15,428 bases of DNA from Burkholderiaceae bacterium (GCA_030726195.1 JANREF010000309.1:1-15428); one strand, 5' to 3'. Positions 6,329-13,975 are shown, counted from the first letter of the stretch. A program made the numbers and translations. Notes: generated by a model from the letters alone, not told the origin.

Positions 6329-7306
6329 TTAATTCGTGGCTTCGTTCGCTGGTGTTGGCCACTGCAAGGCCTTGTACAGCGCGTCGATTTGGGCTTGATT
6401 GAGCAAGCCTTGGTCTTGCAGTAGGGCGATTTGACGTGCGGCGATGTGTTGGTACAGCTGCGAGGCGCTGGTGGCCATAGGCTGCAGATCGCCTGAGGCG
6501 CTGCCGCTGCTGAGAGCGCTGAGCGCGTTCAGCGCCGACATGTGTTGCTGCACCACGCCTGCGTCGCCTCTGGCCACTGGGCCAGCCACTGCGTGCGCCA
6601 GGCCTTTGCTGCGCATGCTGTGCAGTGCACCCTGGCTCAAGGGTAGCAACGCGGGCAGTGCTTGTTCTGGTGCAATACCTGCTTGTTGCCACAAGGTGCA
6701 GGCTTCTGCCACAACGGAAACCAGCGCGCTGGCGGCATAGCCGGCACCCGCGTGGTACAGCGCGCGTTGGCCGCTGGCAATGCGCAGCGGCTTGAGTTGC
6801 AGCGAGGCGGCCAGCGCACTGGCCTGTTGCCACAGCTGGGCCTCGGTGTTTGCGTGGGGCGGGGCGAGCACCTCAATGCCCACGCTGCTACCGGGCAGGT
6901 TGGCCAAGGCCACCTCGGGTTGGGAGAAAATTTGCAAAGGGTGAAAGCCAATCGCCGCAGCCGCGGATGCGGCGTTCAAGTGGCTCAGATCGGTGGCACC
7001 GCTGCAATGCAGGGCCACCTGATGGGGTTGCCAGTCTATGCCCGCAGCCACGGTGGCAATGCGGTCATCGGCTACGGTCAGCCAGACCCAATCGACCGCT
7101 TGCAGTGCCTGTGGTGACAGCGGCCTTAGCCCCTGAAAACCCAGCGAGGTCTCGGGCGCAAACCTGCGCGTGGTGGGTTCGCTGTGTGGGTTGGGCACGT
7201 AGCCCGCCACTTGCAGGCCCGCGCGGCGCATGGCCGCCGCCATGGTGTTGGCCAAGCGCCCGGGGCCTATGAAGGCGTGCGTTGGGCTGCTGGTGTGGGC
7301 GTGCAA
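6329..7306 (-). CDS. DUF2520 family Rossmann-fold protein (ProC/ketopantoate reductase-like)
   Basis: About 325 residues with an N-terminal NAD(P)-binding fold and a helical C-terminal domain, as in the Rossmann-like plus DUF2520 family. Numbered from TTG 7306: FIGPGRLANTM at 12-22 is the dinucleotide loop, LTVADD at 76-81, VALHCSGATDLSHL at 97-110, AIGFHPLQIF at 118-127 and ALYHAGAGYAAS at 182-193 carries the conserved histidine region. The true reaction of the family is not established; by fold it should be an oxidoreductase. The start is uncertain: TTG at 7306 comes one base after the GST stop (TAA-A-TTG), and GTG at 7333 overlaps the GST gene. The frame continues to 7423, but that part overlaps GST coding sequence. 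The stop/start arrangement implies translational coupling with GST. Confidence 0.83.
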   Translation of the reverse strand: MHAHTSSPTHAFIGPGRLANTMAAAMRRAGLQVAGYVPNPHSEPTTRRFAPETSLGFQGLRPLSPQALQAVDWVWLTVADDRIATVAAGIDWQPHQVALHCSGATDLSHLNAASAAAAIGFHPLQIFSQPEVALANLPGSSVGIEVLAPPHANTEAQLWQQASALAASLQLKPLRIASGQRALYHAGAGYAASALVSVVAEACTLWQQAGIAPEQALPALLPLSQGALHSMRSKGLAHAVAGPVARGDAGVVQQHMSALNALSALSSGSASGDLQPMATSASQLYQHIAARQIALLQDQGLLNQAQIDALYKALQWPTPANEATN

Positions 7307-7307
7307 T

Positions 7308-8012
7308 TTAGCGCTTGGCGTATTGGGTTGCACCAAACAAGGCCTGCGTGGCTTGCGCGTCGGTGAGTGGCTTGCGGGCATGGGCCAAGACCTCGACACC
7401 GCGTTTAACGGCGGGGCGCTCACCCACGCGGTCGAACCAATCCTTGAGCGCGGGGTAGTCGGCCCAGTCTATGCCTTGGTTCTTCCAGCTGCGAATCCAT
7501 GGGAAGGTTGCGATGTCAGCCACGGTGTACTGGTTACCGGCAATGAACTTGTTGGTTTGCAGCTGCTTGTCTAGCACGCCGTATATGCGCTTGGCTTCGT
7601 TGGTGTAGCGGTTGTAGGCGTAGTCTATTTTTTCGGGTGCGTAAATGCGGAAGTGGTGGGCCTGTCCCAGCATGGGGCCCACGCCGCCCATTTGGAACAT
7701 CAACCACTGCAGGGTTTCAAACTTGGCCGCATCACCCTTGGGCATGAATTTGCCAAATTTACTGGCCAGATACACCAAAATAGCGCCCGATTCAAACAAG
7801 GCTATGGGCTTGCCGTTGGGGCCGTCGCTGTCGACCATGGCAGGGATTTTGTTGTTGGGGCTGATGGTCAAGAACTCGGGCTTGAACTGGTCGCCTGCAC
7901 CAATGTCTACGGCATGGGCGTGCCAGTCTTTGCCCAAGCGTTGGCCACATTCTTCCAACATGATGTGCACTTTGTGGCCATTTGGAGTTGCCCAAGAATA
8001 GATGTCGATCAT
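7308..8012 (-). CDS. Glutathione S-transferase, nu-class/Ure2p-like (YfcG type)
   Basis: A 234-residue cytosolic GST-fold protein. The thioredoxin-like N-terminal domain begins MIDIYSWATPNGHKV; Thr9 and Asn11 in TPNG are the YfcG/YghU-type active-site residues that replace Tyr or Ser. SPNNKIPAMVDSDG at 51-64 contains the cis-proline that positions glutathione, and ALFESGAILVYLA at 71-83 binds the gamma-glutamyl part. The helical C-terminal domain carries QWLMFQMGGVGPMLGQAHHF at 102-121, typical of the Ure2p-like group. Members of this class work mainly as glutathione-dependent disulfide reductases or peroxidases. The ATG at 8012 has AGGAC 9 bases upstream. The stop abuts the DUF2520 gene. Two hairpins separate it from the acyl-CoA dehydrogenase upstream. 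Confidence 0.93.
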   Translation of the reverse strand: MIDIYSWATPNGHKVHIMLEECGQRLGKDWHAHAVDIGAGDQFKPEFLTISPNNKIPAMVDSDGPNGKPIALFESGAILVYLASKFGKFMPKGDAAKFETLQWLMFQMGGVGPMLGQAHHFRIYAPEKIDYAYNRYTNEAKRIYGVLDKQLQTNKFIAGNQYTVADIATFPWIRSWKNQGIDWADYPALKDWFDRVGERPAVKRGVEVLAHARKPLTDAQATQALFGATQYAKR

Positions 8013-8044
8013 GACTGCGGTGTCCTAAGTGAATGGATTACATC

Positions 8045-8105
8045 GTTTGTGGGCGCTGGCAGGCGCACAAACAACAATGCCAGCATTGTGCAACAACGCT
8101 GGCAT
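8045..8105 (-). terminator. Two consecutive hairpins between acyl-CoA dehydrogenase and GST genes
   Basis: On the minus strand the transcript first meets a perfect 8-bp stem, ATGCCAGC/GCTGGCAT (8077-8084 with 8098-8105, 13-nt loop), followed by a T/G-rich run. It then meets a 7-bp stem, GTTTGTG/CACAAAC (8045-8051 with 8066-8072). The first starts 24 bases after the dehydrogenase stop, so partial termination or mRNA processing before GST is plausible. The T-tract is interrupted, so strength is uncertain. Confidence 0.45.
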
Positions 8106-8129
8106 GTTGGTTGGACGTGCAGGTTTGGA

Positions 8130-9389
8130 TCAGCTCCCGCGCGTGACGGGCATGTCCACCTCTGTGGGCACCACCATGTGCTTGGCCAATTCCAGCTTGG
8201 CCACTGCCACGCGGTGCACCTCATCTGGGCCATCGGCCAAGCGCAGCGTGCGTTGGTTGGCGTAGGCGTAGGCCAGTGGGAAGTCGTCGCTCACGCCAGC
8301 GCCACCGTGGGCTTGTATGGCCCAGTCGATGATTTGCAGGGCCATGTTGGGGGCAACCACTTTGATCATGGCGATTTCGGCCTTGGCGACCTTGTTACCC
8401 ACCGTGTCCATCATGTACGCGGCTTTGAGTGTGAGCAAGCGGGCCTGCTCGATCATGCAGCGCGCATCTGCAATGCGCTCATGCCACACGCTTTGGGCCG
8501 ACACGGGCTTGCCAAAGGCAACGCGGGTGTTGAGGCGCTTGCACATCAATTCAAGCGCACGCTCGGCAGCACCAATGGTGCGCATGCAGTGGTGTATGCG
8601 TCCTGGGCCTAAGCGGCCCTGTGCAATTTCAAAGCCACGGCCTTCACCAAGGAGCAAGTTGCCAACGGGCACGCGAACGTTGGTGAGCGTGACCTCCATG
8701 TGGCCGTGTGGCGCATCGTCGTAGCCAAACACGGTGAGTGGGCGAATGACTTTGATGCCCGGTGCGTTTGAGGGCACGACGATCATGGACTGTTGTTGGT
8801 GACGCCCAGCGGTGGGGTCTGTTTTGCCCATGACGATGTAGACGGCACAGCGGGGGTCGCCCGCGCCTGAGCTCCACCATTTGCGCCCGTTGAGTACGTA
8901 GTGGTCGCCATCGCGTTCGATGCGGCACTCGATATTGGTCGCGTCCGACGAGGCGACTTCTGGCTCGGTCATCAAGAAGGCCGAACGGATTTCGCCGCGC
9001 AGCAGGGGCTCTAGCCACGTGTCTTTGACGTCTTCGCTGGCGTAGCGCTCCAGCGTTTCCATGTTGCCCGTGTCGGGTGCCGAGCAGTTGAATACTTCAG
9101 CGGCAAATGGTACGCGGCCCATGATTTCACACAGCGGCGCGTATTCCAAGTTGGACAAGCCTTCAGGTGCACGCTTGCTGTGCGGCAAAAACAGATTCCA
9201 CAAGCCTGCAGCTTTGGCCTTGGGCTTGAGCTCCTCGACGATTTTGGTGGGAATCCATGCATTGCCATTGGCGCGGTTTTCTGCAATTTCGGCAAAAAAG
9301 CGGGACTCGTTGGGGTAGACATGCTCGTCCATAAAGTCCAGCAAACGTTGGCGCATGGCCTGAACTTTGTCGGTGTAGTCGAATTGCAT
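8130..9389 (-). CDS. Acyl-CoA dehydrogenase of the ACAD10/ACAD11 (LvaC-like) type
   Basis: A 419-residue flavoprotein of the acyl-CoA dehydrogenase superfamily. FAD and substrate motifs are clear: [15 protein letters not shown] at 138-152, [13 protein letters not shown] at 168-180, [13 protein letters not shown] at 316-328 and [16 protein letters not shown] at 359-374. In place of the usual YEG at the C-terminal active site it has [11 protein letters not shown] (383-393), the signature of the ACAD10/11 group; Asp386 aligns by eye with the general-base Glu of ordinary family members. In LvaC and ACAD11 this group acts on 4-phosphorylated acyl-CoA. The ATG at 9389 has AAAGGA 7-8 bases upstream; the frame is open to 9692, but that upstream part overlaps the phosphotransferase gene. 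The kinase-like partner is the next gene upstream. Confidence 0.94.
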   Translation of the reverse strand: MQFDYTDKVQAMRQRLLDFMDEHVYPNESRFFAEIAENRANGNAWIPTKIVEELKPKAKAAGLWNLFLPHSKRAPEGLSNLEYAPLCEIMGRVPFAAEVFNCSAPDTGNMETLERYASEDVKDTWLEPLLRGEIRSAFLMTEPEVASSDATNIECRIERDGDHYVLNGRKWWSSGAGDPRCAVYIVMGKTDPTAGRHQQQSMIVVPSNAPGIKVIRPLTVFGYDDAPHGHMEVTLTNVRVPVGNLLLGEGRGFEIAQGRLGPGRIHHCMRTIGAAERALELMCKRLNTRVAFGKPVSAQSVWHERIADARCMIEQARLLTLKAAYMMDTVGNKVAKAEIAMIKVVAPNMALQIIDWAIQAHGGAGVSDDFPLAYAYANQRTLRLADGPDEVHRVAVAKLELAKHMVVPTEVDMPVTRGS

Positions 9390-9405
9390 GGTGTCGTCCT
9401 TTTCG

Positions 9406-9459
9406 TTGTAAGTGTCGGTGTGGATGTAGATGTCAGTCTGTGTGTTGACGCAGGTGTGC
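9406..9459 (+). repeat. Degenerate period-6 repeat (RTGTNG) in the leader between two genes
   Basis: About nine 6-bp units of the form xTGTxx run through the 100-base gap between the phosphotransferase stop and the dehydrogenase start (for example gtgtcg, gtgtgg, atgtag, atgtca, gtgttg, gtgtgc). Two units are diverged. On the transcribed (minus) strand it reads as an A/C-rich, poorly structured leader ahead of the dehydrogenase Shine-Dalgarno. Confidence 0.5.
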
Positions 9460-9489
9460 GGTTGTGTCGTGGCGCTCAGGCGTTGGCGT

Positions 9490-10590
9490 TCATGCGTGGC
9501 GGTGTTGCTGGGCAAAGGCCCACGCCATGTCAGCCAAGGGCTTGGCACCAGCTGCCGATGTTTTGGCTTGCGCACTGGAGGCTGTGCCGTCTTCAACCCG
9601 TTTGGCGATGCCTTGCAAAATTGCCGCCAGTCTGAACAGGTTGTAGGCCATATAAAACGGCCAATCGGCTTTGAGTTGCTCAGGCGAAACAAAGCCGGTG
9701 GCGTCGCAGTATTGTGCGATGTAGTCGTGCTCTAGAGGAATGCCCAGCGCTGCGTGGTCTAGGCCACCAATGCCGCGGAATGCGCCTGGTGGAATGTGCC
9801 ACGACATGCAGTGGTAGCTGAAGTCGGCCAAGGGGTGGCCAATGGTTGACAGCTCCCAGTCGAGTACGGCGATGACGCGCGGCTCGGTGTCGTGAAACAT
9901 GAGGTTGTCTAGCCGGTAGTCACCGTGCACCACGCTCACCAACTTGGTGTCCAGCGCGGTGGCAGGCAGCTGTTGCGGCAACCACGCCATGAGCTGGTTC
10001 ATGGCCGGGATGTCTTGCGTAACGGAGGCCACGTATTGTTTGGACCAGCGCCCAATTTGACGCTCGAAGTAGTTGCCAGGTTTGCCGTAAGTGCTCAGGC
10101 CCACCGCCTGCACGTCCACGCGGTGCAACTTGGCCAGCACATCGTTCATGGCCCAGTAAACAGGTGCACGCTGCTCGCGCTCTAGCTGTGGCAGCGACTG
10201 CTCCCACATCACGCGTCCGGGCATGAAGTCCATCACGTAAAAGGCGCGTCCAATCACGGACTCGTCTTCACACAGCGCGCCCATGCGTGGCACAGGTACG
10301 TCGGTGTTGGCCAGCGCGTTCATGACGCGGTATTCGCGCTCAATGGCGTGTGCCGAGGGCAGCAGCTTGGCCACGGGCCCGGGCTTGGCGCGCATGACGT
10401 AGCTGCGTGTGGGCGTGATGAGTTTGTAGGTGGGGTTGGACTGGCCACCCTTGAACATTTCTACGGTGATGGGGCCCGCAAAACCGTCCAAGTTGGCGTG
10501 CAGCCACTGCTCCAGGGCATGGCTGTCAAATTGGTGTGCCTGCGACACGGCACGCGTGCCAGTGAAGGCTTCAGATGCGGGTTCGCTCAT
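9490..10590 (-). CDS. APH-fold phosphotransferase, ACAD10/11 kinase-domain / LvaA-like
   Basis: A 366-residue protein with the aminoglycoside/choline kinase fold. N-lobe: [12 protein letters not shown] at 46-57 (nucleotide loop) and YVMRAKPGP at 64-72 with the likely ATP lysine (Lys69). C-lobe: [14 protein letters not shown] at 220-233 (catalytic Asp224, Asn229) and [19 protein letters not shown] at 239-257 with the Mg-binding Asp244. These forms match the kinase half of ACAD10/11 and LvaA rather than antibiotic kinases, so the likely reaction is ATP-dependent phosphorylation of a 4-hydroxyacyl-CoA. An ideal AGGAGG lies 5 bases before ATG 10590, which fixes the start over upstream in-frame codons. 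It is 31 bases behind the Crp-type regulator and 100 bases ahead of its dehydrogenase partner. Confidence 0.92.
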   Translation of the reverse strand: MSEPASEAFTGTRAVSQAHQFDSHALEQWLHANLDGFAGPITVEMFKGGQSNPTYKLITPTRSYVMRAKPGPVAKLLPSAHAIEREYRVMNALANTDVPVPRMGALCEDESVIGRAFYVMDFMPGRVMWEQSLPQLEREQRAPVYWAMNDVLAKLHRVDVQAVGLSTYGKPGNYFERQIGRWSKQYVASVTQDIPAMNQLMAWLPQQLPATALDTKLVSVVHGDYRLDNLMFHDTEPRVIAVLDWELSTIGHPLADFSYHCMSWHIPPGAFRGIGGLDHAALGIPLEHDYIAQYCDATGFVSPEQLKADWPFYMAYNLFRLAAILQGIAKRVEDGTASSAQAKTSAAGAKPLADMAWAFAQQHRHA

Positions 10591-10621
10591 GAAGCCTCCT
10601 GGCCAATGTGTGCGGTGGTTG

Positions 10622-11347
10622 TTAGTCCTCGTCGGCTTCGATGAGGTGCATGAGTGCGCCGCGATCCCGAACAATCAAGCCGGCCTGCTCGACGCGAATG
10701 ATGCCCTCGCGCTCCATGGACTTGAGCTCTTGGTTCACGCGTTGGCGCGATGCGCCCAACAGCTGTGCCAACTCTTCCTGTGCGAGTTGCAGACCAATGC
10801 GCACTTCGCTGGGGTTGTTCAGGCAGGGCATGCCGTAGCTGCGGCTCAGGTGAATCAGTTGCTTGGCCAAGCGCGCACGCAAGGGCAGGGTGTTGAGGTC
10901 TTCCACCAAGCCAAACAGCTGGCGAATGCGCCTGGCTTGCAAGCGCATGAGCGCTTCGTACAACTCGACGTGCTGCGACAAAATTTTGAAAAAGTCTGCG
11001 CGCGCCACGCACAACAGCGTGGTCGGGCCGTGTGCATAGGCATCGTGTGTGCGTGCGTCCCCGTCGAACAGCGACACGTCGCCAAACCAGATGCCCGGCT
11101 CGACGTAGGTGTATGTGATTTGCTTGCCCGTGATGGAGGTCGAGCTCACCCGAGCCGCGCCTTTGGTCACGGCTATCCATTCGTTGGGTACATCGCCCCT
11201 GGCGCAAATCAAATCGCCGTCTTTGTGTCGTCTGACGTAAGCGCATCGCAGAATATCGTGTCGCAGTGATGGTGAGAGGCTTGAGAACCATCGTCCAGAG
11301 TTGATGGCCTCGCGTTCGTCCATCGTAAGAATAGGTTCGTCGTTCAT
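10622..11347 (-). CDS. Crp/Fnr family transcriptional regulator
   Basis: A 241-residue regulator with an N-terminal cyclic-nucleotide-binding beta-roll and a C-terminal winged helix. The phosphate-binding cassette reads FGDVSLFDGDART at 88-100, with Arg99 kept and Asp90 where CRP has Glu, so an effector could bind. There is no cysteine cluster of the Fnr iron-sulfur type near the N-terminus. A long helix follows at ~120-150. The helix-turn-helix is QLAQEELAQLLGASRQRVNQ at 187-206. Its position just before the phosphotransferase (31-base gap) and behind the hydratase suggests local control of this acyl-CoA gene block, possibly with self-regulation. No convincing TGTGA-N6-TCACA or TTGAT-N4-ATCAA site was seen in the 99 bases upstream, nor a strong Shine-Dalgarno. 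Confidence 0.92.
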   Translation of the reverse strand: MNDEPILTMDEREAINSGRWFSSLSPSLRHDILRCAYVRRHKDGDLICARGDVPNEWIAVTKGAARVSSTSITGKQITYTYVEPGIWFGDVSLFDGDARTHDAYAHGPTTLLCVARADFFKILSQHVELYEALMRLQARRIRQLFGLVEDLNTLPLRARLAKQLIHLSRSYGMPCLNNPSEVRIGLQLAQEELAQLLGASRQRVNQELKSMEREGIIRVEQAGLIVRDRGALMHLIEADED

Positions 11348-11446
11348 GTGTCTTATCTGTGACTAGTCGGTGTTGAAAAGGGCTTGTAGGCGCGTTTGTG
11401 TGGGTTTAAGCGCGGTTTGAGCGTGTGTGTCGCGTGTGCGATTGCC

Positions 11447-12226
11447 TCATTTGTAATGGGGTGTGCGTTTTTCTAAAAACGCATCAATACCCTCTGCGCC
11501 ATTGGCATGGTGCAGGTTGCGAACAAAGTGTTTCTTCTCGGTGGCCAAGTGCGCATTGAAGCTGACATCGGCGGCGTCGTTGAGCATCTCTTTGATACTG
11601 GCCATGACGTTGGGTGCGCGCCCATTGATGCCTTGTGCCACATCGAGTGCGTGGCCCAGCGCATTGCCGGATGCCGTCACGTGTGAGATCACGCCGAGGT
11701 TGTGCAACGCACTTGCGCTCATGGACGCGCCGTTGAGCAACATGTGCATGGCGGTGGCACGTGGCAAGGCTCGCGCCAGTGCCCACGCGCCGCCGCCGTC
11801 CGGTGACAAGGCTACGGTGCTGTACGCCATCACAAATTTTGCATTGTCTGCTGCGACGATCAGGTCACAGGCCAAGGCCAGCGACAGGCCCGCGCCTGCG
11901 GCTGCACCTTCGACAGCGGCAATGATGGGCTTGGGGTAGTTGCGTATGGACTCCATCAGCGTATGCAGCGCTTCGATGCTGTCCTCTTGAACTTGCGGCG
12001 CTTGCGCGCGGTTGGCTTTGAGGCGGTTCAAGTTGCCACCGGCGCAGAAGTGTTCGCCTTCACCCGTGATGATGATGCTGCGCACATCGCGGTTGGTTTC
12101 CGCCGCGTTGAGCGCCTCTATGCCAGCGGTGTAAATCTCTGGGCCTAGGGCGTTGCGAAACTGCGGATTGGAAATGGTCAGCACCATGGTGGCGCCAATT
12201 TGTTCAGCCAGTAAACGCGCGCTCAT
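11447..12226 (-). CDS. Enoyl-CoA hydratase/isomerase family protein
   Basis: A 259-residue crotonase-fold enzyme acting on enoyl-CoA thioesters in beta-oxidation. The oxyanion-hole segments are HFCAGGNLNRL at 59-69 and AAVEGAAAGAGLSLALACDL at 103-122. At the position where true hydratases carry the catalytic Glu of the GAGGTQ region it reads LSPDGGGAWALARALP (140-155), with Asp143. This resembles PaaG-like or Delta3-Delta2-isomerase members more than a classical hydratase, so isomerase activity is a real alternative. The start ATG at 12226 overlaps the stop of the 3-hydroxyacyl-CoA dehydrogenase as ATGA, and GAGGAG lies 8 bases before it inside the upstream gene, which supports coupling. The frame is open upstream to 12454, but that lies within the upstream gene. 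Confidence 0.92.
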   Translation of the reverse strand: MSARLLAEQIGATMVLTISNPQFRNALGPEIYTAGIEALNAAETNRDVRSIIITGEGEHFCAGGNLNRLKANRAQAPQVQEDSIEALHTLMESIRNYPKPIIAAVEGAAAGAGLSLALACDLIVAADNAKFVMAYSTVALSPDGGGAWALARALPRATAMHMLLNGASMSASALHNLGVISHVTASGNALGHALDVAQGINGRAPNVMASIKEMLNDAADVSFNAHLATEKKHFVRNLHHANGAEGIDAFLEKRTPHYK

Positions 12227-13797
12227 GCCCGTGGCTCCTCGTGCTTGAGGCTCAAGCCCAGCGCGCCACGGCGGCGCAGCCAAGGGCTGGGGCGGTAGCG
12301 TGGGTCGCCGTACACGGTTTGCAAGTTGAACAAAATCTCCAACATGTTGGTTGGGCCTATGGCATCGCCCATGGCCAGTGGCCCCAGTGGGTAGCCCAGG
12401 CCCAAGGTCACTGCTGTGTCTAGGTCTTGCGGTGTGCAAATGCCTTGCTGGCACATGTCGGCTGCGATGTTGACGATGGTGGCCACCACGCGCTGGGTGA
12501 CAAAGCCGCCGCTGTCACGTATGACGCTCACCGCCTTGCCGTCTGTGGCAAACAGGGCGTGTGCGGCGTCGCGCATGTCGTCGCGTGTGGCGGGGTTGGT
12601 GGCCAACACGCGGCGCTTGACGCTGTTGTCTGGCAGCATCATGTCTATGCCTATCACCCGCGTGGCGTCGTGTTGCTCAACCGCTGCCAAGGTGGTTACA
12701 TCCAAGCCCAGCGGTGCCACCAATATCAAGGCTTGCTGGCTGGGGGCTTGGCCGGTTTCAATGGTCGCACCCAGGTCTTTGAGCAGTTGGTACAGCTCGG
12801 GGCGGCGTGCCGCTTTGGGCGACACCCACACCGGCGGCAGCTGATCGACCACTGGCACGGCGGGTTCGGGCGGCGTGATCACCGCGCCGTTGGGCTGCTG
12901 GCCTTCGTAGGCATAAAAGCCCGCGCCCACCTTTTTGCCCAACACGCCACCGGCCAACCGCTGTGCGGTGATGACGCTGGGGCGGTAACGGGGCTCTTGG
13001 TAGTACTGGTTGTAGACCGACTCCATCACGGGGTGTGAGACGTCCAGGGCGGTCAAATCCATGAGCTCAAACGGCCCCAACTTGAAGCCCATTTGGTCGC
13101 GCAAGATGCGGTCAATGGTGGCAAAGTCTGCCACGCTTTCCGAGACGATGCGCAGCGCCTCTGTGCCGTAGCCCCGCCCAGCGTGGTTGACGATAAAACC
13201 GGGTGTGTCTTGGGCTTGCACTGGCGTGTGGCCCATGGCTTTGGTGAAGTTGTGCAGGCGTGTGCAGACATCGGCACGCGTTTGCAGGCCAGCAATCACC
13301 TCGACCACGCGCATCAAAGGCACGGGGTTGAAAAAGTGGTAGCCCACAAAACGCTGGGGCTTGGCCAATGCCGCAGCCACGGACGTGACCGACAGCGACG
13401 ATGTGTTGGTGGCCAGCACGCAGTCGGGGCCAACAATGGCCTCTAGTTGCTTGAAGACTTGCTGCTTGATGTCCAAGCGCTCCACGATGGCCTCAATGAC
13501 CAAATCGCAGCCACCGAGTTGATCCAGGCGCTCGGCTATAGACAGGCGGCTGGCAAAGACTTGCGCTTGCTCAGGCGTGATCTTGCCTTTGGCTTGCAGC
13601 TTGGCCCACGTGGCCAACACATTGGCGTGTGCTTTGGCACTGGCGCCGTCGCCCGCGTCATACAAGCGAACGGTGGCACCAGCTTGCACCGACATTTGCG
13701 CAATGCCTTGGCCCATGGCACCTGTGCCAACCACCGCAACAGATTGAAAGGACTCGGTCGGTGCAGCGGCTTGGGAGGTGGGGGTAGGTGATGTCAT
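12223..13797 (-). CDS. 3-hydroxyacyl-CoA dehydrogenase (PaaH/HbdA-like, two C-terminal domains)
   Basis: A 524-residue NAD-dependent enzyme oxidising (S)-3-hydroxyacyl-CoA to 3-oxoacyl-CoA. The Rossmann loop is VAVVGTGAMGQGIA at 20-33 and the acidic adenosine-binding residue is in LYDAGD at 45-50. DLVIEAIVERLDIK is at 98-111, ATNTSSL at 129-135 and HFFNPVPLMRVVEVI at 154-168 carries the catalytic histidine. A first C-terminal domain begins at DTPGFIVNHAGRGY (~197) and a second (RDSGGFVTQRVVA...GLGYPLGP) lies near 440-490. The ~500-residue layout with a doubled C-terminal domain is that of PaaH. No paaABCDE genes are present, so the pathway is better read as general or special acyl-CoA beta-oxidation. 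It is the first gene of a two-gene coupled unit with the hydratase. Confidence 0.95.
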   Translation of the reverse strand: MTSPTPTSQAAAPTESFQSVAVVGTGAMGQGIAQMSVQAGATVRLYDAGDGASAKAHANVLATWAKLQAKGKITPEQAQVFASRLSIAERLDQLGGCDLVIEAIVERLDIKQQVFKQLEAIVGPDCVLATNTSSLSVTSVAAALAKPQRFVGYHFFNPVPLMRVVEVIAGLQTRADVCTRLHNFTKAMGHTPVQAQDTPGFIVNHAGRGYGTEALRIVSESVADFATIDRILRDQMGFKLGPFELMDLTALDVSHPVMESVYNQYYQEPRYRPSVITAQRLAGGVLGKKVGAGFYAYEGQQPNGAVITPPEPAVPVVDQLPPVWVSPKAARRPELYQLLKDLGATIETGQAPSQQALILVAPLGLDVTTLAAVEQHDATRVIGIDMMLPDNSVKRRVLATNPATRDDMRDAAHALFATDGKAVSVIRDSGGFVTQRVVATIVNIAADMCQQGICTPQDLDTAVTLGLGYPLGPLAMGDAIGPTNMLEILFNLQTVYGDPRYRPSPWLRRRGALGLSLKHEEPRA

Positions 13798-13845
13798 GGC
13801 GTCAAGTGCAAGCGGTGCGATGGTAGGTCACGCCAGGCAACAAAG

Positions 13846-13851
13846 TGTCAA
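13846..13851 (-). promoter_or_regulatory. Possible -35 box (TTGACA) ahead of the 3-hydroxyacyl-CoA dehydrogenase
   Basis: A perfect TTGACA on the minus strand sits 48 bases before the start codon, in the 221-base gap that separates this gene from the upstream dehydrogenase-like gene. The best -10 candidate, TACCAT, is 20 bases away, longer than ideal, so a regulator-assisted promoter would be needed. The gap length itself favours a promoter here. Confidence 0.3.
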
Positions 13852-13955
13852 CCTGAGGTGGCTGGTAGCGATTGAATGGGCTGTGAAGGGCGGTTCGGTT
13901 GGTTGAAGTGAGCCGTGGACTGGGTTACAAGCTGAGTTGGGGCCGGTTTTCGGTT

Positions 13956-13975
13956 GACGTGAACGTAAACGTAAT
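13956..13975 (+). repeat. Short period-6 repeat (ACGTNA) in the 221-base intergenic gap
   Basis: Consecutive units gacgtg, aacgta, aacgta give three ACGT cores spaced exactly 6 bp apart, about 160-180 bases before the 3-hydroxyacyl-CoA dehydrogenase start. It could be chance, a binding-site cluster or a relic microsatellite. The rest of 13798-14018 shows no further structure apart from the TTGACA box. Confidence 0.4.

Noticed and set aside
6264..6833. N-terminal extension making the transaminase frame 486 residues long
   Set aside because: The extension is antisense-like, Arg/Gln-rich, overlaps the DUF2520 gene, and the protein family starts at the ATG at 6263.
7653..8612. Long plus-strand open frame (319 codons) opposite GST and the acyl-CoA dehydrogenase
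   Set aside because: It lies antisense to two well-recognised genes, is His/Gly-rich and low in complexity, and resembles no family; a codon-bias shadow.
9390..9692. N-terminal extension of the acyl-CoA dehydrogenase frame
   Set aside because: It overlaps the phosphotransferase coding region; a good Shine-Dalgarno precedes ATG 9389 and the family begins there.
9490..10590. Aminoglycoside resistance kinase
   Set aside because: Although it has the APH fold, the motifs and the adjacent ACAD11-type dehydrogenase place it with acyl-CoA kinases (LvaA/ACAD10-11).
10430..11269. Plus-strand 279-codon open frame opposite the regulator and phosphotransferase
   Set aside because: Antisense to two clear genes with recognisable motifs; no domain of its own.
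11348..11380. CRP-like half site (TGTGA) upstream of the regulator gene
   Set aside because: Only one half-site at the right place; no symmetric TCACA partner at the required spacing.
12223..13797. Part of a phenylacetate (paa) operon
   Set aside because: The enzyme is PaaH-like, but no paaABCDE, paaK or paaZ genes occur in the window.
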